A stretch of DNA of 64,000 nt from Epilithonimonas hungarica (GTDB taxonomy: Bacteria > Bacteroidota > Bacteroidia > Flavobacteriales > Weeksellaceae). The notes beneath the pieces were generated by a model. That model was not told where the DNA came from. It ran no database searches and saw only the letters and a program-made list of their open reading frames with translations. Shown in pieces: positions 42,424 to 52,181 of this stretch. Both the position numbers and the translations under genes were made by a program. The first letter of the stretch is position 1. Each line of letters begins with the position of its first letter. Location of the stretch: the NCBI RefSeq assembly GCF_900102265.1, contig NZ_FNBH01000001.1:1-64000 (forward strand), read 5' to 3'.

Positions 42424-44421
42424 TTATTTTTTCAGAAGAAAATCCAATGGGATTGAGAATCTTTTGCTCCAGGAATTTTCGCTGTGGTCAGCCGATTCGA
42501 ATTTTCTGGTTGTCCAATTATTTTTGTTAAAGCCTTTTCCTTTCATTATCAAATCAACTTTGTTCTGATATTTTTCGTAATGACCGTCCAATCCTTCCGT
42601 TCCAAAATCGAAATAGATTTTGTGCGTTTTCGGGGTTGGAAGTTTTTGTCTGAGATAATTTTCGAAAGCAGAAGGGATTTCGTCATTCAAAAGGTCTGTG
42701 ATTCCAATCCAATGAGTCGAAAGACTAGCTGAACCACCAAAAATCTCTGGATATTCGCAAATCGCATACATGGATATCAGTCCGCCCATACTGGAACCGG
42801 CGATGTAAGTATTGTCTCTGTCTTTCAGAGTTGGATAATTTTTATCAATAAAAGGTTTCACCTCTTGTACAATGAATTTCAAATAGTTATCCGACTGAAT
42901 TTTTCCCAGAAAATATTTTTCAAGCGTTTGATTTTGCAATTCTTCAGATAAACTTTCAAAAGCTTTTTGCGGAAAATATTCTGAATGTCGGGTTGCTCCG
43001 GTATTCCATAATCCGACAATGATGCAGTCTTTCAGTTTGATTTTTTTTCTGAGTTCTGTGTAATTTTCATCCACTTTCCATTCGGAATTATTCCAATTGA
43101 TTGAACCGTCAAAAAGCATTTGTCCGTCGTGCATATAGAGAACAGCATATTTTTTATTCGGGTTAAAATTCTCAGGCAACCAGATATCTACATTTCTCGG
43201 AGCAACATATTTCGAAGGAAATTGATTGATTATTAGGATTTTACCAGAACTCACAGCAGGAATCGAAGTCTGAATGACATCTTTGTAGCGGTCTTTGATA
43301 TCGACATATTTCTTGATGGCTGTTTTATATTCGTCAAGATTTTTTGGCTTTCTCCAATCCGGGTCCGGAAAATTGTTCTCAATGTAAGTCCAGTCTTTTC
43401 CTGTGAAAAAGTCTTCATCGAAAGTACAACCTGTCAAATCTTTAAACGGTTTGAGGAAAATATAACCGTCAAAAAAATCTTCCATTTTGAAATCAGAATG
43501 ACAAAAACTGAAGAAACTATTGTCCGAAAGTTTCCCGACTGGCGTATTAATCAAATCGAATCCAATCTGCGGATAATTGAGTTTCTGAAGCGCATTCTCA
43601 AGTTCTCCGTTCGCAGGCGAAACATAAGCCGGATTGTATTGCGTTTTGGAAAACATCGGTGTGTGGAACATCATATTGAAAACCTTATCGGGCATTAATT
43701 TATACAGACGATTTCCGACCATTCCGTCATCATAATCACAGAAATCATCATTGTTTACTTTCAGGATTGGCATTCTGTACTTTGTGAAAACGTGAACGTG
43801 TCCCATATAAATCAAAGCTTTTTCATTTTTATCAATGATTTCCTTTTTGATAATTTCAGTTCGGAACTGGTCAGGCGTTCCAAGATTGAAAACCGCTTTC
43901 ATATTCTCGGGCGTTCTTGCGCCACCTTTGAAGTTTTCCCAACGGTATTGATAACTTAGATTGACGATTCGGAATTTTTTCGCATCAGGTTTTAAGGTTT
44001 TATTGAATTCCCAAACCGCTTTGTAGATGTCAAAATATTCTTTGTAAGCCCAGCCGACATTGTAATAAAAGAACAAATCTTTAGCTTTTCGTTCATCAAA
44101 TATTTCTGCATTCAGCAATTCATCCAGCTCTTTTTGCTTTTCAAAAGCACCAAATTCCATACAGAGATTGTAAACGCCTGCCTGATATAAATCCGGAATA
44201 ATGCTCTTGACAAAATCAAGGTTTTCTTTCACAGCGTGGTCTTCTCCCAACAAAACGAGAGGATAATTCCTGAATTTAGAAATTAGATAATCTTTTGGAT
44301 TTTTTGGATGTTGCTTCAGATATTCTACAGCTTCAAGCGTCGCTTTATTTTCCTGACCGAATCCTAAAATCGGAAAAAGAAATGCTAAAAATAAAAGTGA
44401 AAATTGAATTGGAAGTTTCAT
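42424..44421 (-). CDS. two-domain exported protein: EreA/ChaN-like domain plus esterase
   Basis: 665 residues with a signal peptide (about 1-21). Residues 30-330 look like the EreA/ChaN-type fold: LLGEDHAVKEN, LCMEFGA and a distant YMGHVHVFTKYRM give the His/Glu residues expected there. Residues 380-660 form an alpha/beta-hydrolase of the esterase D/enterochelin-esterase group, with YMHDGQMLFDG and the nucleophile elbow GSSMGG; the final HS pair may supply the His. The fusion is unusual. Being upstream of a GH13 gene in one unit, a role on acylated sugars or siderophores is only a guess. Confidence 0.75.
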   Translation of the reverse strand: MKLPIQFSLLFLAFLFPILGFGQENKATLEAVEYLKQHPKNPKDYLISKFRNYPLVLLGEDHAVKENLDFVKSIIPDLYQAGVYNLCMEFGAFEKQKELDELLNAEIFDERKAKDLFFYYNVGWAYKEYFDIYKAVWEFNKTLKPDAKKFRIVNLSYQYRWENFKGGARTPENMKAVFNLGTPDQFRTEIIKKEIIDKNEKALIYMGHVHVFTKYRMPILKVNNDDFCDYDDGMVGNRLYKLMPDKVFNMMFHTPMFSKTQYNPAYVSPANGELENALQKLNYPQIGFDLINTPVGKLSDNSFFSFCHSDFKMEDFFDGYIFLKPFKDLTGCTFDEDFFTGKDWTYIENNFPDPDWRKPKNLDEYKTAIKKYVDIKDRYKDVIQTSIPAVSSGKILIINQFPSKYVAPRNVDIWLPENFNPNKKYAVLYMHDGQMLFDGSINWNNSEWKVDENYTELRKKIKLKDCIIVGLWNTGATRHSEYFPQKAFESLSEELQNQTLEKYFLGKIQSDNYLKFIVQEVKPFIDKNYPTLKDRDNTYIAGSSMGGLISMYAICEYPEIFGGSASLSTHWIGITDLLNDEIPSAFENYLRQKLPTPKTHKIYFDFGTEGLDGHYEKYQNKVDLIMKGKGFNKNNWTTRKFESADHSENSWSKRFSIPLDFLLKK

Positions 44422-44532
44422 TTTTTAATTTGAATTTTGAACAAAAATATTCCTCCTCTCCTTTTACTACAAGGCTTTTGGACAAACGACAGGTTATTCT
44501 GTACAAAAAACAGACTAGGAAATTACTGAAGA

Positions 44533-44559
44533 TTGTTTTAGGATAAATAATTACATTTG
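44533..44559 (+). promoter_or_regulatory. promoter of the LytTR regulator
   Basis: TACATTTG at 44552-44559 fits TAnnTTTG; a TTG at 44533-44535 is a weak, closely spaced -33. The ATG is 17 bases further on. Confidence 0.4.
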
Positions 44560-44575
44560 GAGAAGATTAAAAAAT

Positions 44576-45406
44576 ATGAACCAATCGTTTTTTAAACATT
44601 TCAAATCCAAGTTTTGGATGAAACACGTTTTATATTGGACGGCGTTCGTTCTGTTTTTTGGATTGGTCTGGGGCGTTTCGGATAACAATTATTCGAGAAA
44701 TATCTTGATTCAGATATGTTGTCTTCCATCGAGGATGTTATTGGTTTATGTTACGCTTTTTTATCTCTTTCCGAGGTTCTTCAATCAGAAAAAATATTTC
44801 AGTTTCTTTATCTCTTATGTGATATTGGTCGGACTGATAAGTGTTTTTATCCAACGTCCTTTGTTTCTTTATTTTATTCAACCGAATTTTCTTCCGGAGT
44901 TTAAGAATAACGGCTTTTTCATCCTGTCAGAAATTATGAATACCGCTCTGGATATCAATATCGCAGCGATGATTCCGGTTGCCTACACTTATCTGACCAC
45001 AATTGAAAATCTTCAGAAAAATAACTCAAAGTTAAATGAAGAGAATAAATTGTTAAAAGAAGATGCTGTAATTCAGGATAATAACGATGATTCTTACATC
45101 AATCTGAAAGTCGATAAAAGCGTAAAGAAAATCAAGATCAATGATATTGTTTTTGTAGAAAGCCTCCGGAATTATTGCAGAATAAAACTAATTGATTCGG
45201 AAATCACGGTTCTTAAAACATTGACATCAATTCAGGAATTATTGCCCGAATCCAAATTTGTCAGAATCCACCGCTCTTTTTTAGTTAATAAAGATAATAT
45301 TACCTCAGTTTCTCCCAGCAAGATCGAGATCAATAATATGACGATTCCTGTTGGGAGAAAGTATAAAGATGAGGTTAAAAAGAAGATGTTATTGGTCGAT
45401 TTTTAA
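44576..45406 (+). CDS. membrane LytTR-family transcriptional regulator
   Basis: 276 residues. Four N-terminal membrane helices (about 15-35, 50-70, 80-100, 120-145), a coiled-coil linker, then a LytTR DNA-binding domain at 180-274 (KINDIVFVESLRNYCRIKL, FVRIHRSFLVNKDNI). It has no receiver domain, so it likely senses a membrane signal directly. Its 3' end overlaps the converging S9 peptidase gene by 18 bases. It diverges from the esterase/GH13 unit and may control it. Confidence 0.88.
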   Translation: MNQSFFKHFKSKFWMKHVLYWTAFVLFFGLVWGVSDNNYSRNILIQICCLPSRMLLVYVTLFYLFPRFFNQKKYFSFFISYVILVGLISVFIQRPLFLYFIQPNFLPEFKNNGFFILSEIMNTALDINIAAMIPVAYTYLTTIENLQKNNSKLNEENKLLKEDAVIQDNNDDSYINLKVDKSVKKIKINDIVFVESLRNYCRIKLIDSEITVLKTLTSIQELLPESKFVRIHRSFLVNKDNITSVSPSKIEINNMTIPVGRKYKDEVKKKMLLVDF

Positions 45407-47425
45407 CAAAAAGGCATATTCCAACGCAATTTCCTTCAAACTTTCGAAACGCCCGCTTGCACCGCCGTGACCAGAACTCATATCGGTTTTAAAAATCAGA
45501 ATATTATTATCCGTTTTCAATTCTCTTAATTTCGCTGTCCATTTTGCTGGTTCCCAATATTGAACCTGGGAGTCGTGAAATCCTGTGGTAATTAAGGTAT
45601 TAGGGTAATTTTTAGCTTCGATATTATCATATGGCGAATAGGATTTCATATAATCATAATATTCCTTCTCATTCGGATTTCCCCATTCATCGTACTCTCC
45701 GGTTGTCAAAGGAATTGTCTCGTCCAACATTGTCGTCACAACATCTACGAAAGGAACCTGCGCCACAACTCCATTGAAAAGTTCCGGATTGTAATTCATC
45801 ACTGCACCCACCAAAAGTCCGCCGGCACTTCCGCCCATTGCATAAAGATGTTTTGGCGAAGTGTAATTTTCTGATATTAAGTGTTTTGCAGCATCGATGA
45901 AATCAAAAAACGTGTTTTTCTTCTGAAGCATTTTTCCGTCTTCGTACCATTCTCTTCCAAGGTATTCTCCGCCTCTTATGTGTGCGATTGCAAAAATATA
46001 ACCTCGGTCTAATAGTGATAATCTTGTACTAGAAAAGCTTGCATCAACGGTGTGGCCATAACTCCCGTAACCGTAGAGTAGAAGCGGTGTATCTGCAGAT
46101 TTTTTGGTGTCTTTGTGATAGACCAAAGAAATGGCAATTTCTTTTCCGTCCCTTGCATTTGCCCAGATTCTTTCCGAGATATAATTTTCTGAGAAGAATT
46201 TTCCGCCCAAAACTTCCTGTTCTTTCAGAAGTTTGATGGTTTTTTCCTTCATATCGTATTCGTAAGTGGAAGAGGGTTTTGTCAATGATGTATATCCGAA
46301 ACGTAGTTTTTCTGTATCGAATTCCATATTCGTTCCGATGTAAGCTGTGTAAGTCGGGTCCGAAAATGGCAGATAATGAGAATCTCCGGTTTTGCTTTCT
46401 ATGATCTTGATTTGAAGAAGCCCTTTTTCCCGTTCTTCTATGACAAAATAATCATTGAAAATCTCAAAACCTTCCAGTAATACATTTTCTCTGTGCGGAA
46501 TGAAATCTACCCAGTTTTCAATTTCTGGTTGAGAAACTTTCGTCTTTACTATTTTGAAATTTATGGAATCATCAGCGTTTGTAATGATATAAAAATCATT
46601 CTGATAATGCTCTACAGAATATTCCAGATCCTCTGTTCTTTCCTGAATAATTTTCCAATCTGCAAAAACATTATCAGCTGGAATGAATCTGTGTTCATCT
46701 TCATTCGTACTTGACGAAGAAATAAAGATGTATTGTAATGATTTGGTCTTGAAAACATTAACGTCAAAGGTTTCATCTTCCTCGTGGAATATCAGAAAGT
46801 CTTTTTCCGTATTGGTCCCTATTTCGTGTCTATGGATTTGAAAGGCTCTCAGACTTTCATCTTTTCTGATGTAGAAAACGTGTTGGTTATCACCTGCCCA
46901 AACAGCTTTTCCGGTTGTGTTTTCGATTTTATCTTCGAGGATTTTTCCGGTTTTGAGATTTTTGAAGAAAATGGTATAAATTCTTCGCCCGGTTTTATCA
47001 GAAGAATATGCAATGAAATCATTGTTTACACTGACAGAAACGCTTCCGATATCAAAATATTCTTCGCCTTCTGCCAGAATGTTCACATCTAAAAGAACTT
47101 CTTCTTCATTTTCCAAAGTTTGAAACTTCCTTGAGAAGATCGGATATTCTTTCCCATCTTCATAACGGACGATATACCAATATTGATTAAAAAAATAAGG
47201 CAAAGACTGGTCGTCTTTTTTGTAACGGGATTTCATTTCCTCATATAATTCGTTTTGAAGGTCTTCCGTGTCCTTCATTACAAAATCGGTGTAAGCGTTT
47301 TCTTCTTCGAGGTATTTTATAACCTCTGGATTTTCACGTTCATTCATCCAGAAAAAAGGGTCGTTTCTTTTATCGTTGTGAATTTCGAGAGTTTTATCTA
47401 TTTTTTTAGCTTTTGGAGCGTTCAT
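45389..47425 (-). CDS. ptrB: S9 family oligopeptidase (oligopeptidase B-like)
   Basis: 678 residues, no signal peptide: N-terminal beta-propeller (about 70-400) and C-terminal alpha/beta-hydrolase. The catalytic Ser lies in MGGSAGGLLVG, the Asp in TTGFHDSQVQYW, and the His in SSGHGG; YGYGSYG is the family signature. Cleaves short peptides after basic residues in known members. Monocistronic. Confidence 0.92.
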   Translation of the reverse strand: MNAPKAKKIDKTLEIHNDKRNDPFFWMNERENPEVIKYLEEENAYTDFVMKDTEDLQNELYEEMKSRYKKDDQSLPYFFNQYWYIVRYEDGKEYPIFSRKFQTLENEEEVLLDVNILAEGEEYFDIGSVSVSVNNDFIAYSSDKTGRRIYTIFFKNLKTGKILEDKIENTTGKAVWAGDNQHVFYIRKDESLRAFQIHRHEIGTNTEKDFLIFHEEDETFDVNVFKTKSLQYIFISSSSTNEDEHRFIPADNVFADWKIIQERTEDLEYSVEHYQNDFYIITNADDSINFKIVKTKVSQPEIENWVDFIPHRENVLLEGFEIFNDYFVIEEREKGLLQIKIIESKTGDSHYLPFSDPTYTAYIGTNMEFDTEKLRFGYTSLTKPSSTYEYDMKEKTIKLLKEQEVLGGKFFSENYISERIWANARDGKEIAISLVYHKDTKKSADTPLLLYGYGSYGHTVDASFSSTRLSLLDRGYIFAIAHIRGGEYLGREWYEDGKMLQKKNTFFDFIDAAKHLISENYTSPKHLYAMGGSAGGLLVGAVMNYNPELFNGVVAQVPFVDVVTTMLDETIPLTTGEYDEWGNPNEKEYYDYMKSYSPYDNIEAKNYPNTLITTGFHDSQVQYWEPAKWTAKLRELKTDNNILIFKTDMSSGHGGASGRFESLKEIALEYAFLLKIDQ

Positions 47426-47441
47426 TTGAAATTGTATTAAT

Positions 47442-47557
47442 TAAAACCATATAGACACATAGATTAAATTTTTATCTGAGGGAGAATAAATATCGTCTAT
47501 TTAAACTTTAACATTCAATTAATTATTCAGAAAAACGATGTGTCTATGTGGTTAAAG
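47442..47557. repeat. palindromic repeat with ATAGACACAT arms
   Basis: ACCATATAGACACATAGA near 47446-47463 faces TGTGTCTATGTGGTTAA at 47539-47555; the arms are imperfect complements about 75 bases apart. It looks like another dispersed intergenic palindrome. Confidence 0.5.
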
Positions 47558-47595
47558 TTTTCTGAAGTGATTTGCAGATTTAACAAAAGTAAACA

Positions 47596-47627
47596 AAAAA
47601 CCATCTTCTCAGAAAGAAGACGGTTTT
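47596..47627. terminator. terminator downstream of hemD
   Basis: AAAACCATCTTCT pairs with AGAAGACGGTTTT (one mismatch) around CAGAA, with an A-tract on the left that becomes a T-tract on the minus strand. Confidence 0.6.
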
Positions 47628-47644
47628 GATTATGTGGTCAACAA

Positions 47645-48385
47645 TTATTTATTGATGCTTCTGACATATTTTTCTATGGCCATTGTCATAGATGGTGTTT
47701 CTTTGGTTGGTGCCATTACATTGACGGTCAATCCTGCTTCTTCTGCAGCGGCCTGGGTTGTTGTTCCAAAAACCGCAATTTTGGTATCATTTTGTTTAAA
47801 ATCAGGAAAATTGATTCCTAATGATTTTATTCCCTGATGGCTGAAAAACACCAACATATCATAATCCTTGATATTGATATCGGTCAAATCACTTGCAACG
47901 GTTTTGTACATTATTGCTTTGGTCCAATCCACATTAGCGGCATCCAGAACTTTTGGAATTTCCGGGCCTAGAACATCGGAAGAAGGCAAAAGATATTTTT
48001 CGGAAGGATATTTTTTGAATAGAGCAGCCAAGTCAGAGAAATTCTTCTCTCCGAAACTGATTTTTCTTTTCCTGTAAACAATGTGTTTCTGCAGATAATT
48101 GGCAATCGCTTCTGACTGGCAGATGTATCTCATAGAATCTGGAACAGAGAATCTCATTTCCTCAGCAAGACGAAAATAATGGTCGATTGCATTTTTACTC
48201 GTGAAAATTATCCCGGTATATTGGGCCAGGTCAATTTTCTGGGTTCTGAGTTCTTTCGCATCCACACCTTCTACGTGAATAAAAGGACGAAAATCGATTT
48301 TGATTTTCTCTTTTTTTGCAATTTCCAAATAAGGTGATGATTCATTCGGAGCAGGTTGCGAAACTAAAATAGATTTGATTTTCAT
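47645..48385 (-). CDS. hemD: uroporphyrinogen-III synthase
   Basis: 246 residues. Closes and inverts ring D to make uroporphyrinogen III in haem synthesis. The two-lobed fold shows in FTSKNAIDHYFRLAEE (lobe 1) and FFSHQGIKSLGINFPDF followed by VFGTTTQAAAEEAGL (lobe 2). It lies directly after the DUF4271 gene (20-base gap), a pairing common in Flavobacteria. Confidence 0.9.
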   Translation of the reverse strand: MKIKSILVSQPAPNESSPYLEIAKKEKIKIDFRPFIHVEGVDAKELRTQKIDLAQYTGIIFTSKNAIDHYFRLAEEMRFSVPDSMRYICQSEAIANYLQKHIVYRKRKISFGEKNFSDLAALFKKYPSEKYLLPSSDVLGPEIPKVLDAANVDWTKAIMYKTVASDLTDINIKDYDMLVFFSHQGIKSLGINFPDFKQNDTKIAVFGTTTQAAAEEAGLTVNVMAPTKETPSMTMAIEKYVRSINK

Positions 48386-48405
48386 CTTATAACGTGTATG
48401 TTATA

Positions 48406-49044
48406 TTAATAAAATAAGAACTTCCAAAGCACCAAAACGGGTACTATTTGAAGCGTGCAAATATACAAAAATTTATAATACCATTTTTCGGGTAAAATAG
48501 ACTGGTTATGGAAAATATATATTAAATTTTTCAAAATGAATGAGCCAACAACCAGACCAATAATGAAATAGAAATATTTTACCAAGTCAATTGGGAAAAA
48601 ATAAAGGGCAAATGCAGCAACAATAAAAGCAATGGATTCCAAAAAATAGAATTTGCTTGAGACCAAGGTCAATCCTTTCAGATTTTTACCGCTGCCAACA
48701 CTGGAGTAGAAGAGGAAGGTCAGTATATTTTTGATGATGTCAAAACTCAACAACGTCAAAAATGTAAAACCGAATTTGTTGATCTGAAACCCGAATACAT
48801 CAATGGAAAACTGCTTTGGAACAATCGGGACAAATTGTGATAATAGAAGTGCCGTCATTACACATTTCACGGTAGAGATGATCAGCCAGGACGGTGTAAG
48901 ATTGTTGGAGTCTTCTATTTTTTGTAGCAAAAAGTCCTTGATATTGGCATCTCTTTGGAAAACAGACAAAAGAATAATATATATAAAGATACTCCCAAGA
49001 ATACAATATACCACCCAATCATTATGCTCTGCGATTCTTACCAA
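48406..49044 (-). CDS. DUF4271 family membrane protein
   Basis: 212 residues with six or so membrane helices. The start is a TTG (49044) giving MVRIAEHNDWVVYC; no in-frame ATG is better placed, and the RxxEHNDW start is typical for the family. Function unknown, but the steady link to hemD suggests a haem or envelope role. Confidence 0.85.
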   Translation of the reverse strand: MVRIAEHNDWVVYCILGSIFIYIILLSVFQRDANIKDFLLQKIEDSNNLTPSWLIISTVKCVMTALLLSQFVPIVPKQFSIDVFGFQINKFGFTFLTLLSFDIIKNILTFLFYSSVGSGKNLKGLTLVSSKFYFLESIAFIVAAFALYFFPIDLVKYFYFIIGLVVGSFILKNLIYIFHNQSILPEKWYYKFLYICTLQIVPVLVLWKFLFY

Positions 49045-49060
49045 CGGTCAAAAATTTTTG

Positions 49061-49068
49061 CAAAAATA
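49061..49068 (-). promoter_or_regulatory. promoter -7 element for DUF4271-hemD
   Basis: TATTTTTG on the minus strand, 16 bases before the TTG start. The spacer 49069-49414 holds no gene that I can see; TATTTTTG on the plus strand at 49327-49334 may serve the carbonic anhydrase gene. Confidence 0.4.
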
Positions 49069-49414
49069 AGAATTAGAACGGACAGATTTGTTTATTGGTC
49101 AATAAAAATTCATTTTTCTTTGTAATGCTTTCGTGATGTTTAAAATAACATAATTGATGATAAAGAAATCTATGAAACATCGTGTTATGATGAGTGGAAA
49201 AATGAATGTTTTTTTATTGGCCTGGGTCTATCAAAAAATAAAAGCTAATATTTTTCAATTTTCCGACATTTCACATTGTTAATATTAAAAGTATGTTAAA
49301 TATTCTTTTTTTCATGATTAAACCACTATTTTTGTATAATTATTGATTTGGTCTATTAGTTTTGAAAATGATTTCAAGAAAACTGATAATCATTGTTGAT
49401 ATAATCTTATCGTT

Positions 49415-50077
49415 ATGGCGCACTCATACAAAGCTATTTTCGAAAATAATAAAAAGTGGGTTGAGTCAAAGATTTCGGATGACCCGGAATATTTTCACAA
49501 TCTTGCCAAAACACAACATCCCGATTATCTCTATATTGGATGTTCTGATAGTCGTGCAACGGCTGAGGAGCTGATGGGATTAGGGCCAGGCGAGGTATTT
49601 GTGCACAGAAATATTGCCAACGTTGTAAACACTCTGGACATGAGTTCTACAGCTGTTATCCAATATGCCGTGGAACATTTGAAAGTGAAGCACATTATTG
49701 TTTGCGGACATTATAATTGTGGTGGCGTAAAAGCAGCGATGACATCTCAGGACCTTGGTCTATTGAATCCATGGTTGAGAAATATCCGGGATGTTTACAG
49801 ACTGCATCAGGAAGAATTGGATTCTATAGATGAAGATAAAAAATACGACCGCCTTGTGGAACTGAATGTTCAGGAGCAATGTATCAACGTCATCAAAATG
49901 GCCTGCGTGCAGGAACGTTATATCTTGGAAGAGTTTCCAGTTGTTCATGGCTGGGTCTTCGACCTTAGAACGGGAAAAATAATCGACCTCGAGATCGATT
50001 TTGAAAAAATATTAAAGGACATTCAGAAGATCTATAACCTGACAGACTCTGATTGGGTGATGAGCAGAAAAAAATAA
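49415..50077 (+). CDS. beta-class carbonic anhydrase
   Basis: 220 residues. Interconverts CO2 and bicarbonate. Zinc ligands Cys43 (GCSDSR, with Asp45/Arg47 as the gate pair), His99 and Cys102 (CGHYNCGG). ANVVNTLDMS is typical of the plant-like/Can type. It is the first of four genes in one direction with a small exported protein, a SulP transporter and a second carbonic anhydrase. Confidence 0.95.
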   Translation: MAHSYKAIFENNKKWVESKISDDPEYFHNLAKTQHPDYLYIGCSDSRATAEELMGLGPGEVFVHRNIANVVNTLDMSSTAVIQYAVEHLKVKHIIVCGHYNCGGVKAAMTSQDLGLLNPWLRNIRDVYRLHQEELDSIDEDKKYDRLVELNVQEQCINVIKMACVQERYILEEFPVVHGWVFDLRTGKIIDLEIDFEKILKDIQKIYNLTDSDWVMSRKK

Positions 50078-50094
50078 GCGCATCAAGAAAGTAT

Positions 50095-50394
50095 ATGAAG
50101 TATCTAAGTATCATAACATTAATGGTTTTTCTAAACTTTACGGCTCTTCCGGGAATTGCCGCACTATTTGGTTGGGAATTGCCGAGAACCAATGTTTTGG
50201 TCAGCGAAGAGGAACATTCCCACTCGAATAATACGATCATAATCTACGAAAAAACAATTCCTAAACCGATGGATATCCATGATTTCCTTAAGTTTTATGA
50301 AGCGGACACTCATAATAAGATCACTGTGAACTGGGAATCTACATTATATTTTCCACCGTCACTCAGTATATTCTCCCCTCCACCCGAAGCTTAA
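50095..50394 (+). CDS. small exported or membrane protein
   Basis: 99 residues with a hydrophobic N-terminal segment (MKYLSIITLMVFLNFTALPG) and a polar tail containing EEEHSHSNN, a possible metal-binding patch, and a Pro-rich end. It sits between the carbonic anhydrase and SulP genes, 17 bases after the former. No family recognised. An in-frame start at 50053 would lie within the carbonic anhydrase gene. Confidence 0.65.
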   Translation: MKYLSIITLMVFLNFTALPGIAALFGWELPRTNVLVSEEEHSHSNNTIIIYEKTIPKPMDIHDFLKFYEADTHNKITVNWESTLYFPPSLSIFSPPPEA

Positions 50395-50529
50395 TATACC
50401 GTAATCGTTTTTCTACAAACGTTTTCTTTGTGCTGTTATTTAATTCTCAGCAACTAAATTTCGTATTAAGTCAATCAACATTTTAAAGAATAATTGATAT
50501 TCGTTATCAATGACTTCTGCTATTTTATT

Positions 50530-52125
50530 ATGCAAAAATCAAAATCTTTGCTGGGAGGGATAAAAGAAAATTTCCCATCCGGATTGGTCGTATTCCTTGT
50601 GGCACTACCATTATGCCTCGGTATCGCATTAGCCTCGGGAGCACCACCATTATCAGGTATCATTTCAGGAATTGTTGGAGGAATCGTAGTTGGGTCTCTC
50701 AGTAATTCTAATATTTCTGTATCCGGACCTGCTGCGGGCCTTACCGCAATTGTCTTAGTCGCCATTACTGATATTGGCGCTTTTGAATTATTTCTTTGCG
50801 CAGGGATTATTGCCGGTATCATTCAGTTGATCCTTGGCTTTATAAGGGCCGGCAGTATATCCAATTATTTCCCGAATAATGTCATAGAAGGAATGCTTGC
50901 AGGTATAGGGATCATTATCATTCTAAAGCAAGTCTCTCACGCAGTAGGGTTTGACAAAGATTATGAAGGACACGAATCTCTTTTCGATAACGGATTCAAT
51001 ATCGGATATTTTACTGAACTATTGGGGGCGATACATCCGGGAGCGATCATTATCACTTTGATATCGATGGGGATCTTACTGGCCTGGGACCAGATTCCGT
51101 CCCTTAAAAGATTGAAGTTATTGCCTGGTGCCTTGGTCGCAGTTATTGCTGGAATTTTGATCAACGAATTTTTCCAGATTTCCGAAAGCTCATTAGCTGT
51201 TTCGCCGGAACACCTGGTTAATCTGCCTGTTCCTACTTCTTTGGAGGAGTTTCAAAATCTAGTGACATTTCCTGATTTTGCAGGCTTTACAAATCCTAAG
51301 GTTTGGGTCACCGGGGCAACCATTGCAATAGTAGCATCTATCGAAACGTTACTTTGTATAGAAGCATCTGACAGATTGGACGTTAGAAGAAGGATCACAG
51401 ATACGAATCTGGAACTGAAAGCGCAGGGAATCGGGAATCTGGTCAGTTCATTTATTGGAGGATTACCAATGACATCCGTCGTTGTAAGAAGTTCCGCCAA
51501 TGCCAATGCAGGGGCAACGTCCAAAGTATCAGCAATCATACATGGTATTTTATTATTGATCTGTGTATTGACAATCCCTGTTATATTGAATTTGATTCCA
51601 TTGGCAACATTAGCGGCCGTTCTGATCTTGGTAGGTTATAAATTGGCAAAACCTGCAACGTTCAAGCATTTTTGGCACAATGGGAAGTACCAATTCATTC
51701 CTTTTGTGGCAACTGTTGTAGCCGTTGTGGCAACCGATCTTTTGAAAGGTGTAGGAATTGGATTGCTGATCTCTATTGTTTATATCTTACAAGGGAATAT
51801 GAAACGTGCCTACTACCTTAGCAGAGAAACATTGAACGACGCCGACGAGATCACGATAAAATTGGCGGAGGAAGTTTCCTTTCTAAATAAAGCGGCAATC
51901 AAGAAAACATTGAAGAACATCAAGTCTGGCTCGAAAGTAATCATCGATGCAAAAACGACTTCTTATATAACAACAGATGTACTGGAAATGATCCAGGATT
52001 TTGCCAACGTAAGAGCAAAAGAAGAAGACATTGATGTTGAACTGATAGGATTCAAAACTTCGTATAGAGATTATGCGAGCGATCAGGATTCTCATGTGGT
52101 GGTAACACATAAAAGAGCCATGTAA
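50530..52125 (+). CDS. SulP-family anion transporter with STAS domain
   Basis: About 531 residues: 12-14 membrane segments (GLVVFLVALPLCLGIALASG at the start, SGPAAGLTAI as the SulP signature, and RSSANANAGATSKVSA) and a C-terminal STAS domain (about 440-525). SulP proteins carry sulfate, bicarbonate or other anions. Flanking carbonic anhydrases argue for bicarbonate, as in BicA-like systems. The start is the ATG at 50530 because upstream residues are not conserved in type. Confidence 0.88.
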   Translation: MQKSKSLLGGIKENFPSGLVVFLVALPLCLGIALASGAPPLSGIISGIVGGIVVGSLSNSNISVSGPAAGLTAIVLVAITDIGAFELFLCAGIIAGIIQLILGFIRAGSISNYFPNNVIEGMLAGIGIIIILKQVSHAVGFDKDYEGHESLFDNGFNIGYFTELLGAIHPGAIIITLISMGILLAWDQIPSLKRLKLLPGALVAVIAGILINEFFQISESSLAVSPEHLVNLPVPTSLEEFQNLVTFPDFAGFTNPKVWVTGATIAIVASIETLLCIEASDRLDVRRRITDTNLELKAQGIGNLVSSFIGGLPMTSVVVRSSANANAGATSKVSAIIHGILLLICVLTIPVILNLIPLATLAAVLILVGYKLAKPATFKHFWHNGKYQFIPFVATVVAVVATDLLKGVGIGLLISIVYILQGNMKRAYYLSRETLNDADEITIKLAEEVSFLNKAAIKKTLKNIKSGSKVIIDAKTTSYITTDVLEMIQDFANVRAKEEDIDVELIGFKTSYRDYASDQDSHVVVTHKRAM

Positions 52126-52181
52126 ATTATCAAATTTTTAATTATTAACAATTAAAAAAACGCACTTAAAATTTAAAAAAT

